Assembly (NCBI GenBank): GCA_025642065.1
Contig: JAODUP010001131.1
Coordinates: forward strand, 38,650-102,649
DNA: 64,000 nt
Source of the DNA: Paralvinella palmiformis
Lineage: Eukaryota; Annelida; Polychaeta; Terebellida; Alvinellidae
Direction: 5' to 3'
Each line of letters starts with the position of its first letter. The first letter of the stretch is position 1. A model generated the notes under the pieces. It ran no database searches. It was given only the letters and a program-made list of their open reading frames with translations, and was not told where the DNA came from. The position numbers were made by a program, and so were the translations under genes. This document shows, one piece after another, positions 25,298 to 37,320 of this stretch.

Positions 25298-25489
25298 TTA
25301 TAACACGATATATATTTTTACCAAACAGTGGTAGGCAAGCCAGCTGTTCTTCTGATTTGATGTCAATTAGATGGGCACCACGGTAGAGGACTTTGCAGAA
25401 TAAATCTCCTTCGTACCAAGATACATCCGTCTTATTGGCTACACAGACACCTGTTCCTAGGTAGTATCTCATATTCTCTGGACACCAGT
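25298..25489 (-). pseudogene. Lectin L3, CTLD-a exon (open frame, acceptor lost)
   Basis: 192-nt exon with an open frame (WCPENMRYYLGTG, WYEGDLFC, HLIDIKSEEQLA), one codon shorter than L1. The acceptor is changed from CTAG to CTAC, so the normal splice site is absent. I found no nearby AG giving the required phase. Because its PAN and CTLD-b partners are also broken, the copy is probably dead. Its exon may have stayed open by recent loss or gene conversion. Confidence 0.7.
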
Positions 25490-25570
25490 GTAGGTTTATT
25501 GACAACAAAAAACTCACACAATTAACACATCGAAACGCATCTTCTAGAACATACACGGATAAATAAAGAC

Positions 25571-25912
25571 TTGCCCGAACCATCTCTAGAAGATTATGAT
25601 TTAATTCCGATTGAGCAGTTACCTACTACAGGTTCATACACTCAAGACAAGATAAATAGATTAATTCGGGAAACATTTTCGATAGATACCCTAGGTACAT
25701 TAGAACCGGGAGGTCTTAATAAGAAAAGATATGAAGATGTTATAAAACCTATACAAAATGAGGACGTTGTCCCATTTGTGGTACCATTTTCAAAAACGGC
25801 TAACATAGCAGCAAGAATAATTAAAAAACATTATAAAATTCTCCAACAGAAAGAAGTGTTGAATGATTATGAATATAGAATTATCACAGCTTATTCTAAA
25901 CACAAAATCTAG
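25571..25912 (+). mobile_element. Retroelement ORF fragment (Penelope/DIRS-like region)
   Basis: 113-codon open frame. Residues 84-113 (about IIKKHYKILQQKEVLND, then IITAYSKHK) resemble a segment of some Penelope-like and related retroelements, where a K-H-W-x-I-L motif precedes an AYRR-K-NLRDLLV stretch. The frame ends at TAG just where NLRD would be expected. It sits inside the intron of lectin L3 and may be part of an insertion there. The family call is tentative. Confidence 0.35.
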
Positions 25913-26431
25913 CTGGTTCCTTGGTTTCTAGCAAAATGTAGGAAAACGTTATATTTAACAATGTCTCCTGGAGCTCTGAATAGGTTTTCTTTTAACACAT
26001 CTCCAGTAAAACAACTTAAACCCAATTATAAAAATTCTCAGCCCTAGTAATTACTTCAGTAAAACAAAGCAATATTTCCTGAAGTTGATCTCAACCGAAG
26101 CTGCAACAAACATTCATTACTGACAGCAGTTAGATTCAGTACACACAGTTAATTACTATTAATATGTGTGTTTTGGTATCTCTACAGCTATGAAAGAAAA
26201 ATAGAAAAATTGGTTATTTTCAGTTGCTCTAATCAAAACAGATGGATTAATTATAGTAACAGCGCTTCGTTCTAGACAAAGGCTACAAAGGTTAACAGTT
26301 TCTAGATTCTGGTTTGAAATTCAAAACTAGCTAGGAAATTCTGGTATAAATATTGCTGGAAAAGTAAATACTTTAGACACATGAACTTGATAAAGGTTTC
26401 TTATAACCGAAACTAGTCGTGCTATTTTCGG
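25913..26431. other. Duplicated non-coding segment
   Basis: 26040-26370 resembles 9360-9700 by eye. Near 26395-26425 there is TTGATAAAGG...AACCGAAACTAGTC, a form like a degenerate hammerhead core. Confidence 0.35.
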
Positions 26432-26860
<429 letters not shown>

Positions 26861-27369
26861 ATAATGAATTATGTTCTCTTTGTACTGTCTCTAGTCTGTG
26901 GATCAATACAAAATATGGATATTACATTGATATATTGCTTGGGTTACTAAGTGCTAGTGAATTGATTAGATTGATCTGAAAACAATACATTATTAATACG
27001 GATTCAATTTCCGAATTATCTTCCTTTCTCTATTCATTTAAACGTTGAAAAACGGATATATTACGTAATAATGAAAGTTATTGGTAAAGAGTAAGAACAA
27101 AGATAAAATAAGTAACTTATGTATACCAAATACACACAATAAGTATATAACAATGGGATGTTTGGATGTGATAAAATACAACCTGATATGTGGATAACTT
27201 TCCCTAAGTGAAATAACAGTAGGTAAATTGTTGCTAATTCGGAATTTAAACGGAAATAATACACACATTTTTACAATGCAATGAACTTTATGACGATACT
27301 AATATAAACGTAGCTAAAAATATATATTGAACTTTAAACATAACATAATTTTAAACACAACAAAATCGG

Positions 27370-27480
27370 TACACACGCACGCACGGACGCACGCATGCAT
27401 GCGCACATACATACACACGCACACACGGCATCAAGCCGGGTCAACCGGAAACGTATCCCTTATTTTAGCCTTCGATTCAT

Positions 27481-27549
<69 letters not shown>

Positions 27550-27560
27550 ATTATATATGC
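27370..27560. repeat. AC and AT microsatellites
   Basis: A CGCA/CACG patch (27370-27430) and an interrupted AT array (27480-27560) within intron 1 of lectin L3. Flanking words match intron 1 of L1 (compare CCTTCGTTTCAT near 1067). Confidence 0.85.
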
Positions 27561-28217
27561 CAGTTTTAAGTGGTAGAGTCTAATATAGAATAAACTATCA
27601 ACTTAGTTTCAAATGATCCATAATCAATATTTTTTTGCAAATTTGGTTATTTTTAGTGTTCGATATCATGATATTTGAATATTAATTATTTACAATCAAT
27701 TTATCATTATAAGGCTGTAAAATTTAAACTTTGGTATTTCCAGAGTTTTATGTTATATTTGTTCTTATTACCTTTGTACAGTATTTTTCTGGACAATAGT
27801 ACAACCTATCTGATAAATTTATCCATAACGCCCCCAATGAAAATTAATTATTTACATTTTCCAGTTAAGTTCTTTATTTGAAAGCTAAATCGATTTGTAG
27901 TTTAATAATTTAGTGTTAAGTCTCCTGATATAAAACAAGAGCAAGGAGGACGATTCCATACATCAATATAAAGTCAAACGAATACATTTAACATTTGATA
28001 TAATATCTCCATCAAATATTGATTTTATCGTTGAGCAGTTTTAAGAAAATGGTGTTGTAACCTTGATTTCTTATGTTCTAAGTCTCAATAGCGACCAGTG
28101 TGGAAAGTAAACAAATCACTCACTCACTCACTCACTCACTAATTTGTCAGTCAAAAAGGTTGAACCTTGACACTACTCAGGCCAGAGACATTAGCGCGCT
28201 GTGACAACAGACAACAA

Positions 28218-28534
28218 AACTTACAGTAATGATTGTAGTTCTCATCACATATCGATCCTGCTGTTGATGACGTCACGTTCACGTCATGCAGCAGAGTTCA
28301 AGTTCCAAATGTTCGCGATGGATTCGACATTATTCAAGATAGGTACGACAACGTGTCATACACACCTGTACAGGAAGCTCTTTGTACACCATCATTAATG
28401 TTCCATACTGAAAGTACCCATTAATAGGCGTGAATTGTTTTCGTTTATAAAAATCTCTTCCACATTTGTTGTTGACATGAGCAAAATAAAGTAGGCCAGT
28501 CAGAAGAGATATAATACAGATATTACTATTTATG
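28218..28534 (-). pseudogene. Lectin L3, PAN exon (broken)
   Basis: Minus-strand PAN exon with a strong GTAAGT donor preserved. The start codon is ATA instead of ATG, a conserved Cys codon has become Tyr (DFYKRK against DFCKRT), the SFNMKW segment is deleted, and a stop replaces Cys in the GTC.L segment. It is the 5-prime exon of the broken copy L3. Confidence 0.8.
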
Positions 28535-28959
28535 CTTAAACACCTGGTTCGTGTGCTACTAAAGACGATCCTTCTGCAAGTAGCAACAACTTATTTAAAT
28601 GTGTGTCTACTGGGCGTTAAATAGAATATATGTCAGCTTTTAGTGGTCAATAGACTGATAAAAAAATAATTTAGTGGAAGGTACCATCTCCTATTGAATA
28701 CTGAATATTTTATGGCATGGCGTCATGGGATGAAAATATTTATCGGATAGACATAAACCATTCTTACAAATTCCCCAATTTATAATGCATATTGTTATCT
28801 ACTATAAGTTATACTAGGTCACTTAATATATAAATAATATAAGGAAGTATACATTTTTCTGCCACAAATCCAATGCAGTCAATAAATGAAATGTCGACTT
28901 ACTCTATAACATGTTATATATTGTCGATATTAGCGAAATATTGGTTTCATCCTACATGG

Positions 28960-28997
<38 letters not shown>

Positions 28998-29170
28998 GGG
29001 TGTATACGTCATATTATGGCATGGTGTGTTGTATTTTGCATGCGTCAGTTTGTCTGTTGTAGAATATGAGTCAGATTCCTGACATATCGAGAAGCCAAGA
29101 ATAGATAATCGAAATACTTACTTATTTAGTGTTCTCTATACTGTTGTAGCCTCCTCTAATGTTTATTTCA
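28960..29170. repeat. Dispersed repeat R3, copy 1
   Basis: An AT array plus G-run, then words shared with 40025-40245: GTTTGTCTG, ATCGAGAAG, AGATAATCGA and GTTCTCTATA. Overall similarity is moderate. No coding content. Confidence 0.6.
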
Positions 29171-29917
29171 CGGCGTGATGTTATTTTCTGTATATCAGCA
29201 CGTATGTAATGACATTTCTATTCAATTATCTTAATTGCTTTTCATGGTTTAATAAGAGAATTATATATATTTTATTTTCTGATCTATATCACGACATTCA
29301 TCATTTGACAGAATTATTAGAAACGCAAATTAATCGATAAATACAATGAAAATAATACAGATGATTATTGAAGGTACTGTTTAGCAGAAGATAACCGTAA
29401 TTCCAGTCATTCAAACATATGCATTAGCGTAAATAAGAGATAACAACAGACATGGAAAATTAATATTATCAGAAGTAGTTTGATTGTCAACTTGGAATGG
29501 TCGATAATACCTTTGTTTCTGGGGTTAATTGGTAATATTGTTTTACCGATTTCCCACCAAAGCCAATTTCCCAAAAAAGAGAGTACATTTTACATTATAA
29601 ATCATATCCATTAACATTTTAAGTACTGGATGGTGTGATAAAGATAGTTTGTTGAAGATCTAATAAATAGGCCCTACACGCTGTTACGAAAGAAAGTATC
29701 ACTTCTATGAAGTTAAAAGATATTGAGATATTTCTTGAAGAACACTAAAACATTACGAGAAAGCAAGTAGCTGAAGTATAAGAATTAATAATATAATTCG
29801 TCATAAATATACCATAATTGTTGTTTACAAGTAAATAGAAATCTTCTATTATATATAATTGCTTTAACCAACAGGTGCTAATTAGTGAAGCTTAAACTAT
29901 TTTTTAACATTCACATA

Positions 29918-30120
29918 AAGCTGTAAGGTATTTACCTAAACATTTATGATCACTTCACTTAATTAAAGTATTTTTCCTCAGCTGCACACAGTTGGAACTG
30001 CTACACGTTCTTTGCCAGTTACTGTAAGTAACCCATTCTCCGGAAAATATGTGTAATATAATTCTTCCCCTTCACCCCCGGCTTCACTTCTGGTAGATAT
30101 CCAAACGTCTGATAAGGAGT
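29918..30120 (-). pseudogene. Orphan CTLD-b exon relic
   Basis: Minus-strand remnant. VWISTRSEAGGEGEELYY corresponds to LWTSAKRPVGGDREEFYW of the intact exon. The middle (WG.KEP) is deleted, the acceptor AG is lost and the downstream part is shifted. No CTLD-a or PAN partner lies to its right before the inversion junction. Confidence 0.65.
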
Positions 30121-32877
30121 CAGAATTAATAATGAGAAATGTTGGGTATTTTAAATACCAATAATTTAAATGCCTTTGTTTCAGCAGCCGGTGAGCCATT
30201 GTCACTATATTATATATTTCTATCGCATTCACTAAATCATATTAGGAGTATAATTTTTTTATTCAATAATTATCACATTTACAAGTATATCTTATTTTGA
30301 AGACATTTTGCTCTGAACATCCCTTGATACGGAACAATCACTCATTAGGACACTAAATCTATGTTTACGGGGCAGCCTTATTAAGTTTGGGTTATTTAAA
30401 CCACAAACATTGGGCTTGATCTGTAATAATAGCCGTAGGAGAGTTTGTAAAGAATATCCAGATGACAAATTGAGGTAGAGTTAGTTTCAATTTCGTCGCT
30501 GGATCATTATTTATTTAGCATTGTTGGTGTGTTATGGTATACTGTTGTTGATGGAATTTACCAGAAATTGTCCAAATAATATGGACATTTCCCTACCTCC
30601 TCTTTATTAACCCTTTCTTGAATAACATGAAAGACACTCATCCAGAAAGACATGTGTTTGTGAGGTAATTCTTTCATCCATAAGAGATATTGAAGCATCA
30701 GCCATTGCGACGGGTGATACATTGTCAATAGTAATATTTTTCATATCCTTACCCAATTAGTTTTAATTACATGGTAATTATCATGCTAACAATCAACCTT
30801 TTGTTTCCTCTATCGGTTGTAAATGAATGGAGTAAAGATAAATCGGAAATTAAAACGATGTTAGCCTTTTGTTGTGCTCATATCTAGCTAGTGATTCACG
30901 TGAATTCACTCCCACCCGTGAATATAATCTATAACCACGAAGTAGTAGGGGAGAATCCGTGAGAATGAAAAGCAAAGAAGTGATACCTCATTTTTGAACT
31001 TGCTCTATCCTACGAAGGCACCATATTGTATATTATTACAACAGTATCCAGCTGAAGTATATTACACCGAGTAACACTCAATCTTGATCATATGTCTAGT
31101 GTCAGAAAATAAGTAACATACTTGTTAGCCTATGGACCATTATAATTTTCTAGTCACACCTCAGTGTACATGAGTTCCGGTAGACTCAAATTTGGAAGCT
31201 TTAAGGGCTTCAAATGATTCAAAACAAGAGAATATTATGAGCTGATTCTTCAATCGTTGAAATCAAAGATCTATTTCTACGGGAACACCTAGCGAAGGCT
31301 ATTGAAATTATTCGATTTGTTTACAAATATGTGCAAGAAACATTAAACATTACCATTTCCATGTCTTTATTGGAGGCCATCCCATTCAACTACTATCATT
31401 CCTATGACCACAACATACTTGTTTTCTGTTACTTAAGAATTATTACAAATAGTCTGATTGACAAATAAACCCATAATGACGTTATTGAAACTTATAATTG
31501 TCGTTGTTTTCTGTTGATAATATCGGCGTGTATAATTAATAATTCAGTGGCAACACAATTAAAATTTACAGAAATAATCCGGAAGATTGTATGCCGTTAA
31601 TATCAAGTAATTTGTCATCTGGAATAATGCTAGGCTGCAATATATACGTTCCGATTGTTTAGTCAAATCTCCTCGTTGTGTGTTCGGACACAGCGTATTG
31701 CTCGTTGTTATGCTGGCAGGAGAATAGACCGATTCAATTACCCCTGCCGCCACCATGCGCGTGAATTTCACACTACGGTCTCGACTTAGAATCACTGTGT
31801 TGCATGGCGATTTACGCGTGTAGCGGCCGATCAATGTCTTACCAAACAGCTGTATTTAGGCTATTTACCAGCTATAATTGGATTTTATTTATAGTCCATT
31901 ATGAGTATGTGATCTCCAGATGATAATTTGTCATTTAATAGGATTGTCATAGACTTCATCCAATAGATATATAACACTAAACTAAGTAACGTTCAGCACG
32001 ACGTACATGGCTGTCATGGTCTGTCCTGTCTAGTTCAACTTATTTTTTATAGAACCTTTGCCATCTGACATTATGATGTGAATAGATAAAATCATTGAGC
32101 ACATAGATTATAATTCATTGGGTGATTGCCATTACTTTAACATTAGTATTAATGCATGATATATTGTTTTGAAAGTGAACTGTTTTCTTTTCTTTTAAGT
32201 CAGCGATTCGTGTAATTTGTTGGTACATGTTAATGTCAAGGCCTGTTAATACTCTAATGTAATAACATTTTGTATTTAATAATATCAAGGTGATACATAT
32301 ATGATTGGTTATCAGGTACATGATAAAATAATGTTTCCTAAACTCTACATTAAATACTTCATTAAATAATTAAAAAAATCTTCATTAAGTTCAATTTTAA
32401 AGTCATTTATTTAATCTATTTTATTACATGCAAACAAATCCGCTACAAGTTAACCTGAATAACTAAGGCATAGCTCTGTCATTTATTTCGACCTGTTTAA
32501 TCATTGGGTAATATACTGATAAATATTGTATTAAATCCTTTGGAAACACACAATCGTTCAACTAAAATACTAGTCTCAGTCTCCGTGTAAAATGAAATAA
32601 TTTCCTGAAAGATTTCCAGAATCATCAAAATGACAATCATTCGTAGACATCTATATTATATAAACGATATGCCTACACATCGTGTCTAACAGTTAGCTTT
32701 GAGGATACGTGTATACAGTAAGTTGATGTTTTAATGATTTTTGTCTAATATTGATTTTATCCTACATCTGGTGTCTACATAACATAAACTAACTACTCCT
32801 GTGACGCCTTGCCATTAAACACATTAGACTAATGAAATATTCAATGACAGCTGATATATTCCAGTGAATAATACAGT
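30121..32877. other. Intergenic DNA with inversion junction
   Basis: 30450-30750 matches 10430-10750 directly, and 30880-31300 matches 10900-11310 in reverse. The junction therefore lies near 30.8 kb. A relatively GC-rich patch with a minus-strand open frame (31559-31834, 91 codons, not recognised) follows. No gene is called. Confidence 0.45.
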
Positions 32878-33130
32878 TATCAGGACCACTGCAAACTATC
32901 TGTCATGTCCCGCTGTACACGGTGCCCAGTTGACACCAAGTTGCATACTTCATTCCTATTTGTGGATGAATCGTTCCCAGTATAGCATACGCGCTCTATT
33001 GGTTACTCTATTATCCGAAACAAAAGAAGCGGATATCGATTTTTATTATTGATTTAGAATACGTAAAATCCGTAAATTCGTAATTCAAGATAAGGAACGT
33101 GGCAACGAACAGCGAATCTTATTTCTCAAC
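32878..33130 (+). promoter_or_regulatory. 5-prime flank of lectin L4 (putative promoter/leader)
   Basis: Plus-strand counterpart of 2281-2647 and 16112-16475. Shared words include AGTTGACACCAA, GGATGAATCGTTC and CGAAACAAAAGAAG. The octamer site of the other copies is altered here (TTGCATAC). It leads directly to the start codon of L4. Confidence 0.45.
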
Positions 33131-33135
33131 AAGAC

Positions 33136-33481
33136 ATGACTAGGATTTTAAGCATGAAAAGCCATTTTTATATTTATTCTCTTCTCTGTGATATACTTCA
33201 TGTTATTCATGTTAACGGTAAATGTGTAAGAGATGTTTGTAAACGAAAACGGTTCATGTCTATTAATGGATACAATTACTACGGAAAGGAAATTGCTGTG
33301 TACGAAGACGTTCCATTAAATATCTGTATTACACGTTGTCGTACCTATCGTGAATGTCGCAGTTTCAACATGAACTGGATTAATCCATCGCGAACCTTTG
33401 GAACCTGTACTCTGTTGAAGGAAATGACTGTGACACCATCAACCTCGGAAGCTATATATCTTGAATACTACACGCATTATT
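33136..33481 (+). CDS. Lectin L4 exon 1: signal peptide + PAN/apple domain
   Basis: Exon of 346 nt from ATG 33136 to the GTAAGT donor at 33482, leaving phase 1. A second in-frame ATG at 33154 aligns better with the L1 start, so it may be the true start. The signal peptide core is YIYSLLCDILHV, ending at VNGKC. The PAN/apple domain shows cysteines in GKCVRDVC, NICITRC, RECRSFN and GTCTLL, and a final HYC equivalent. Together with 34629-34823 and 36989-37218 the phases close to a 257-codon reading frame (counted from 33136) for a secreted PAN-CTLD protein. This is the only copy in the window with all three exons open. Confidence 0.85.
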
Positions 33482-34405
33482 GTAAGTTTTGTTGTCTGTT
33501 ATCTTCTCTTCATCCAAACATACTGAACAATTATAAATTGTAAGAGTGAGTGAGTACGTAAGTGACTGTGTGAGGGAAAGAGGGTACACGTGTTTAAATG
33601 CGTGAATGACTGAGTGAGTGAATCAATCAGTGTTTTTTTTTTAAAATCTCCACGGCATTCGCATCTGAGACACATAACCTTGTAAACATAGGAATGAGTC
33701 GGATCCGAACACATGTCTCGGAGGTATACAACACCATTTTCATAACACTAACATCCATATATGATGGATATATAATATCAACTGGTAAATTCATTTGGAT
33801 GGCTTTATATTGTTGACATAATATTTATGTTCGACCACCTTACTCGAGTTTAAATCAGTAGATGTAAGACTAATATATTATTCTATACATCGGCTCGGCT
33901 TTTAAATGACGTGTTCAACTGAGAAATGTAAATAATTAGAATATCAGACGAATCTTTGCTGACGTATTTGTCAGTCATATTAGTGTGTACTATTTTCCAT
34001 AAAAGTACTGGATTTAAGTATACCAAGGTTATAGGAACTAATATAACTAAATCCTGATATAGAGTAAAACGGATTTCATGTTCAAATAATAAGATGGTAC
34101 AGATTAAAGAATCAAATCCTAATTTAGAATTGAATATGAATCATTTGAAACTAATTGATTGATTCATTAACACAGCACGCCACCATCTAAAAACCTTGTA
34201 GGCATGAATCGAAGGCAAAAAAACTATTTCCTGCTACAGTTGATTTATGCTGATGCAAGAATGTCTTTCTGCTTATCTTTCACGACAAGACAATTCCATT
34301 TAATACGAAACAAACCTTGGTAGAATTAAATATTTTAGATAAATCTCTTTCTAGTTTTGTGCGTATGTGTGTGTGTGTGTGCGTGTGGTTGCATGTGCAT
34401 TTGTG

Positions 34406-34452
<47 letters not shown>

Positions 34453-34628
34453 TCGTGTGTGAGTGTGTGTGTGTGTGTGTTTCTGTGTGTCTGTCTGTTT
34501 GTGTGGGTCTGTTTGTATGTGTGTTTTGAGTTAGAAAGATATGTGCGCGGATAGGTGTATGTTGATGTATTTCTTTCATTCCTAACAAGTTAGTTGAGAA
34601 GCTTGCTTTCCGTTTTCATTACAACTAC
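33482..34628 (+). other. Intron 1 of lectin L4
   Basis: Contains the GAGT array right after the donor (33543-33620) and a GT/AT/GT compound microsatellite (34364-34524). Its middle (about 34150-34270) matches intron 1 of L1 in reverse. Confidence 0.65.
34364..34524. repeat. (GT)n-(AT)n-(GT)n microsatellite
   Basis: GT repeats, a 35-bp AT core and further GT repeats with interruptions. Confidence 0.95.
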
Positions 34629-34823
34629 ACTGGTGTCCAGAGAATATGACATACTACCTAGGAACAGGTGTCTGTGTAGCCAATAAGACGGGTGTATCTT
34701 GGTACGAAGGCGATTTATTCTGCAAAGGCCTCTACCCTGGTGCCCATCTATTTGACATCAAATCAGAAGAAGAACAGCTGGCTTGCCTGCCACTGTTTGG
34801 TAACAATTTATATCGTGTTATAA
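34629..34823 (+). CDS. Lectin L4 exon 2: CTLD first half
   Basis: 195 nt, open and nearly identical in sequence to the L1 exon (WCPENM, GTGVCVANK, WYEGDLFC, HLFDIKSEEEQLA), with donor GTGAAT and phases 1-1. The normal acceptor is changed: CTAC stands where L1 and L2 have CTAG, as in L3. If exon 2 is used it must begin elsewhere. The AG at 34600-34601 is in the right phase, follows a pyrimidine-rich stretch and adds nine codons without stops. The AGs at 34589 and 34593 would lead to stops. Either L4 uses this shifted acceptor or it is a young pseudogene. RNA evidence would decide. Confidence 0.7.
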
Positions 34824-36988
34824 GTGAATACAAAATACAATTTACAAATTTCATGACTTGTATTAACTGGATAGTCCACCTTCATTTCAAATTCTGAGGA
34901 CTAATAAGGCTATACTCACAAATATCATAAAAAAATGTCAAAATGTGTAAACAATCACCCACATATTAAATAATCCAGTTCAAAATGCTGATTAATCGAC
35001 TTTTAATGGCCTGTAGGCACCGCCAGCTTGACGCTAGACAGATACCGGAATCTGCTGAATGCTGACGTCTCTTCAGCGTGTCCGGTTGACCCGAAGTTTG
35101 TACAGCCCGTACAATAGCATGTAAACAAGTGTTAGCAAATAATTATTTCAGAACTAAACAGCATTATCTTGGTAAAATTACGTCAATAATGACATGCAAT
35201 CATATCAGTTTGAGCCAGACAGAACCTAACAAGAGGAAGATGATTCAACATGGCTCAGATATTAACGCTCAAGAGAAACTATAATCCGCGTTAGTCTAGA
35301 GAGCGCCGATGTGACGTCAGAGCATTTCAGTTTCTCCTTCCGGCCTTCGAATCTGGCTTCCGGTGAAGACGTAATGGCACCCCTCCTGTAATTTGGATTA
35401 TTTTCCTATATCTATAATATCAGGTATATTTCGTGGTTATTATTGAGGAATGTTTGGTTACTGTTCTAAGCATTACACATTTAAAAAATATGAATTGTCC
35501 CTTTAAAATATTCAGAATTTTTTTCTAAATATTTATAACAAATAAAACAGAAAGGGTATGTTTAGGCATTTACAGAATAATCAACTATGGTTTTCCTCTA
35601 CTGAACAATTTTACCCTCATATTTAGTTTGTATGTACTAATTATCTTTAGCTAATTAAGAATAACCCACATTAAGTGGATTGGGTAGATGAACAATCTTT
35701 AGCATTTGCAAAAACACCACTAATGATAGTCCGAAATTTGTGAAAATTAGCTGATGAGTAAATCTTGTTATCAATACTTTTAATAATGTATTGCTAAAAT
35801 ACAAAAATAATGTCTTCTATATAAACCCTAATTTCATAAAAAGAAGCTAGTAGGTTATTTGATACATAAACTTTGATTACATAATTACGGAAATGCAATA
35901 TTCTGTTCTAGTGTTAGGTTAATTTTGCAAAAATCTAGTAATACTATATTCAATTAACTCACATTGGCGGTGTGATACATTATATTTAATTTAAAAGGAC
36001 ACACTGGCTAATGATACCTTATATTGAATAATGACTGGCACAATATAAAATAAATATTTTCTTTATTTCGTTTGAAACGTATAGTTGCAGTTTTTAACGT
36101 GTCTGGCATCCTCAAATGAGGGAGACACATAAGGTCTGTAATTAATAGCTTCGCTATGAGATTAATTCTAAATAAATATATAGTTTAGAATATATGGCAT
36201 ATTCAGTGGAGAAAACCTTGCTAGTTGCCTGGTTGGATTAGAAGCTCTTCCTATTACGGCCAAGGCGCGAATCTACCACCTCCGGCATATAATTACCATA
36301 GCCATAGGTAAATAATCTCACGCTCTACCCATGAGGCCAAAGGATCGGCCACTCCTTGCCTTTTCTGACGCTTCAATATCACAATTTGCATTATAAATAT
36401 GAAGAAGCCAAGTGAACTGTGAGACACCCACATTGTTACAGAAACTTTCTTTCAGTAACAATATTATGAGAGCTACTTTTATTAAACCATGCCTTTGCTG
36501 GAATACACCAACATGGTGTTATAGAAAAGATTTATATAATGATCAAGAGTTTTTATAAACTAATCTGGCTTCAAAGAAAATGATCCTTCCAAATGTGTCA
36601 ATCAATGAAGAAGGAATATTTTGAGACTAACATGGTTGATCCGATGTTGTTTATTTTTCGTCAATGATCCTATCCCCTTTATACGCAGTCTTAATCCTGA
36701 TAATATTAAACCCAGGAACCAATTTCTCGATCCTTTCCACCTCAGTATCATAAAAATCAAGTTTTTGAATATGATTCTCCTGCCCTCAATGGAATAATGA
36801 AGTTTTTATTAACATATATTACACAAATGGTGTTTAACAAAGCCCATCCCGCCCTATATAGAACATATTATTCAGTGGCTCTTTCGTTCTCAAATGAAAG
36901 CAAATATTCAATATGATGCCAAATGTTCACCTGCCACTGAAAACAATGAACATGTTGAATTCATACATCTATTTATATACGTATTCAG
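34824..36988 (+). other. Intron 2 of lectin L4
   Basis: Mostly homologous (reversed) to introns of the minus copies, for example 35590-35790 with 290-480 and 36480-36600 with 14400-14520. A GC-richer block at 35010-35400 has no counterpart there and looks inserted. It contains no recognisable coding sequence. A SINE-like insertion lies at 36225-36355. Confidence 0.5.
36225..36355 (-). mobile_element. tRNA-like SINE fragment, family C
   Basis: In reverse, GCCTCATGGGTAGAGCGTGA resembles a tRNA A-box region, and about 45 nt later TAGATTCGCGCC resembles a B-box. It lies within intron 2 of lectin L4. No tail recognised. Confidence 0.45.
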
Positions 36989-37218
36989 ATTCCTTCCCAG
37001 AACTGTGGACATCTGCCAAAAGGCCAGTCGGAGGTGATCGTGAAGAATTCTACTGGATAAATTCTGGAGAACGTGTTACGTACACTAACTGGGGACCAAA
37101 AGAACCAAGGCCAGGGACCAGTCGCTCCAATTGTGTCAGGTTGAAGAAAGCTACTCGTTATACGTGGGATGATCACAATTGTATGGATAATCGCGTTACA
37201 GCTTTATGTGAATGGTGA
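36989..37218 (+). CDS. Lectin L4 exon 3: CTLD second half
   Basis: Begins after acceptor GTATTCAG in phase 1 and ends with TGA at 37216-37218. It encodes LWTSAKR, the GGDREEFYW loop, TNWGPKEPRPG, a Cys (SNCVRL), TWDDHNC and the terminal ALCEW, the classical second half of a C-type lectin domain. The usual calcium-site triplet (EPN or QPD) reads EPR here. WND is WDD, so calcium-dependent sugar binding may be changed or lost. Intact frame, normal length and a poly(A) signal at 37315. Confidence 0.88.
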
Positions 37219-37314
37219 AAACAGTTTTGAGATTTCACTAATTGACGTCTTTAATGTGTGTAATGGGAGTCAAAATACAAAATTATCCTCAAATGTTTGA
37301 AGTCTCATTCACGT

Positions 37315-37320
37315 AATAAA
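37315..37320 (+). terminator. Poly(A) signal of lectin L4
   Basis: AATAAA 97 nt after the stop codon. The same site is kept in L3 and mutated in L2. Confidence 0.55.
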
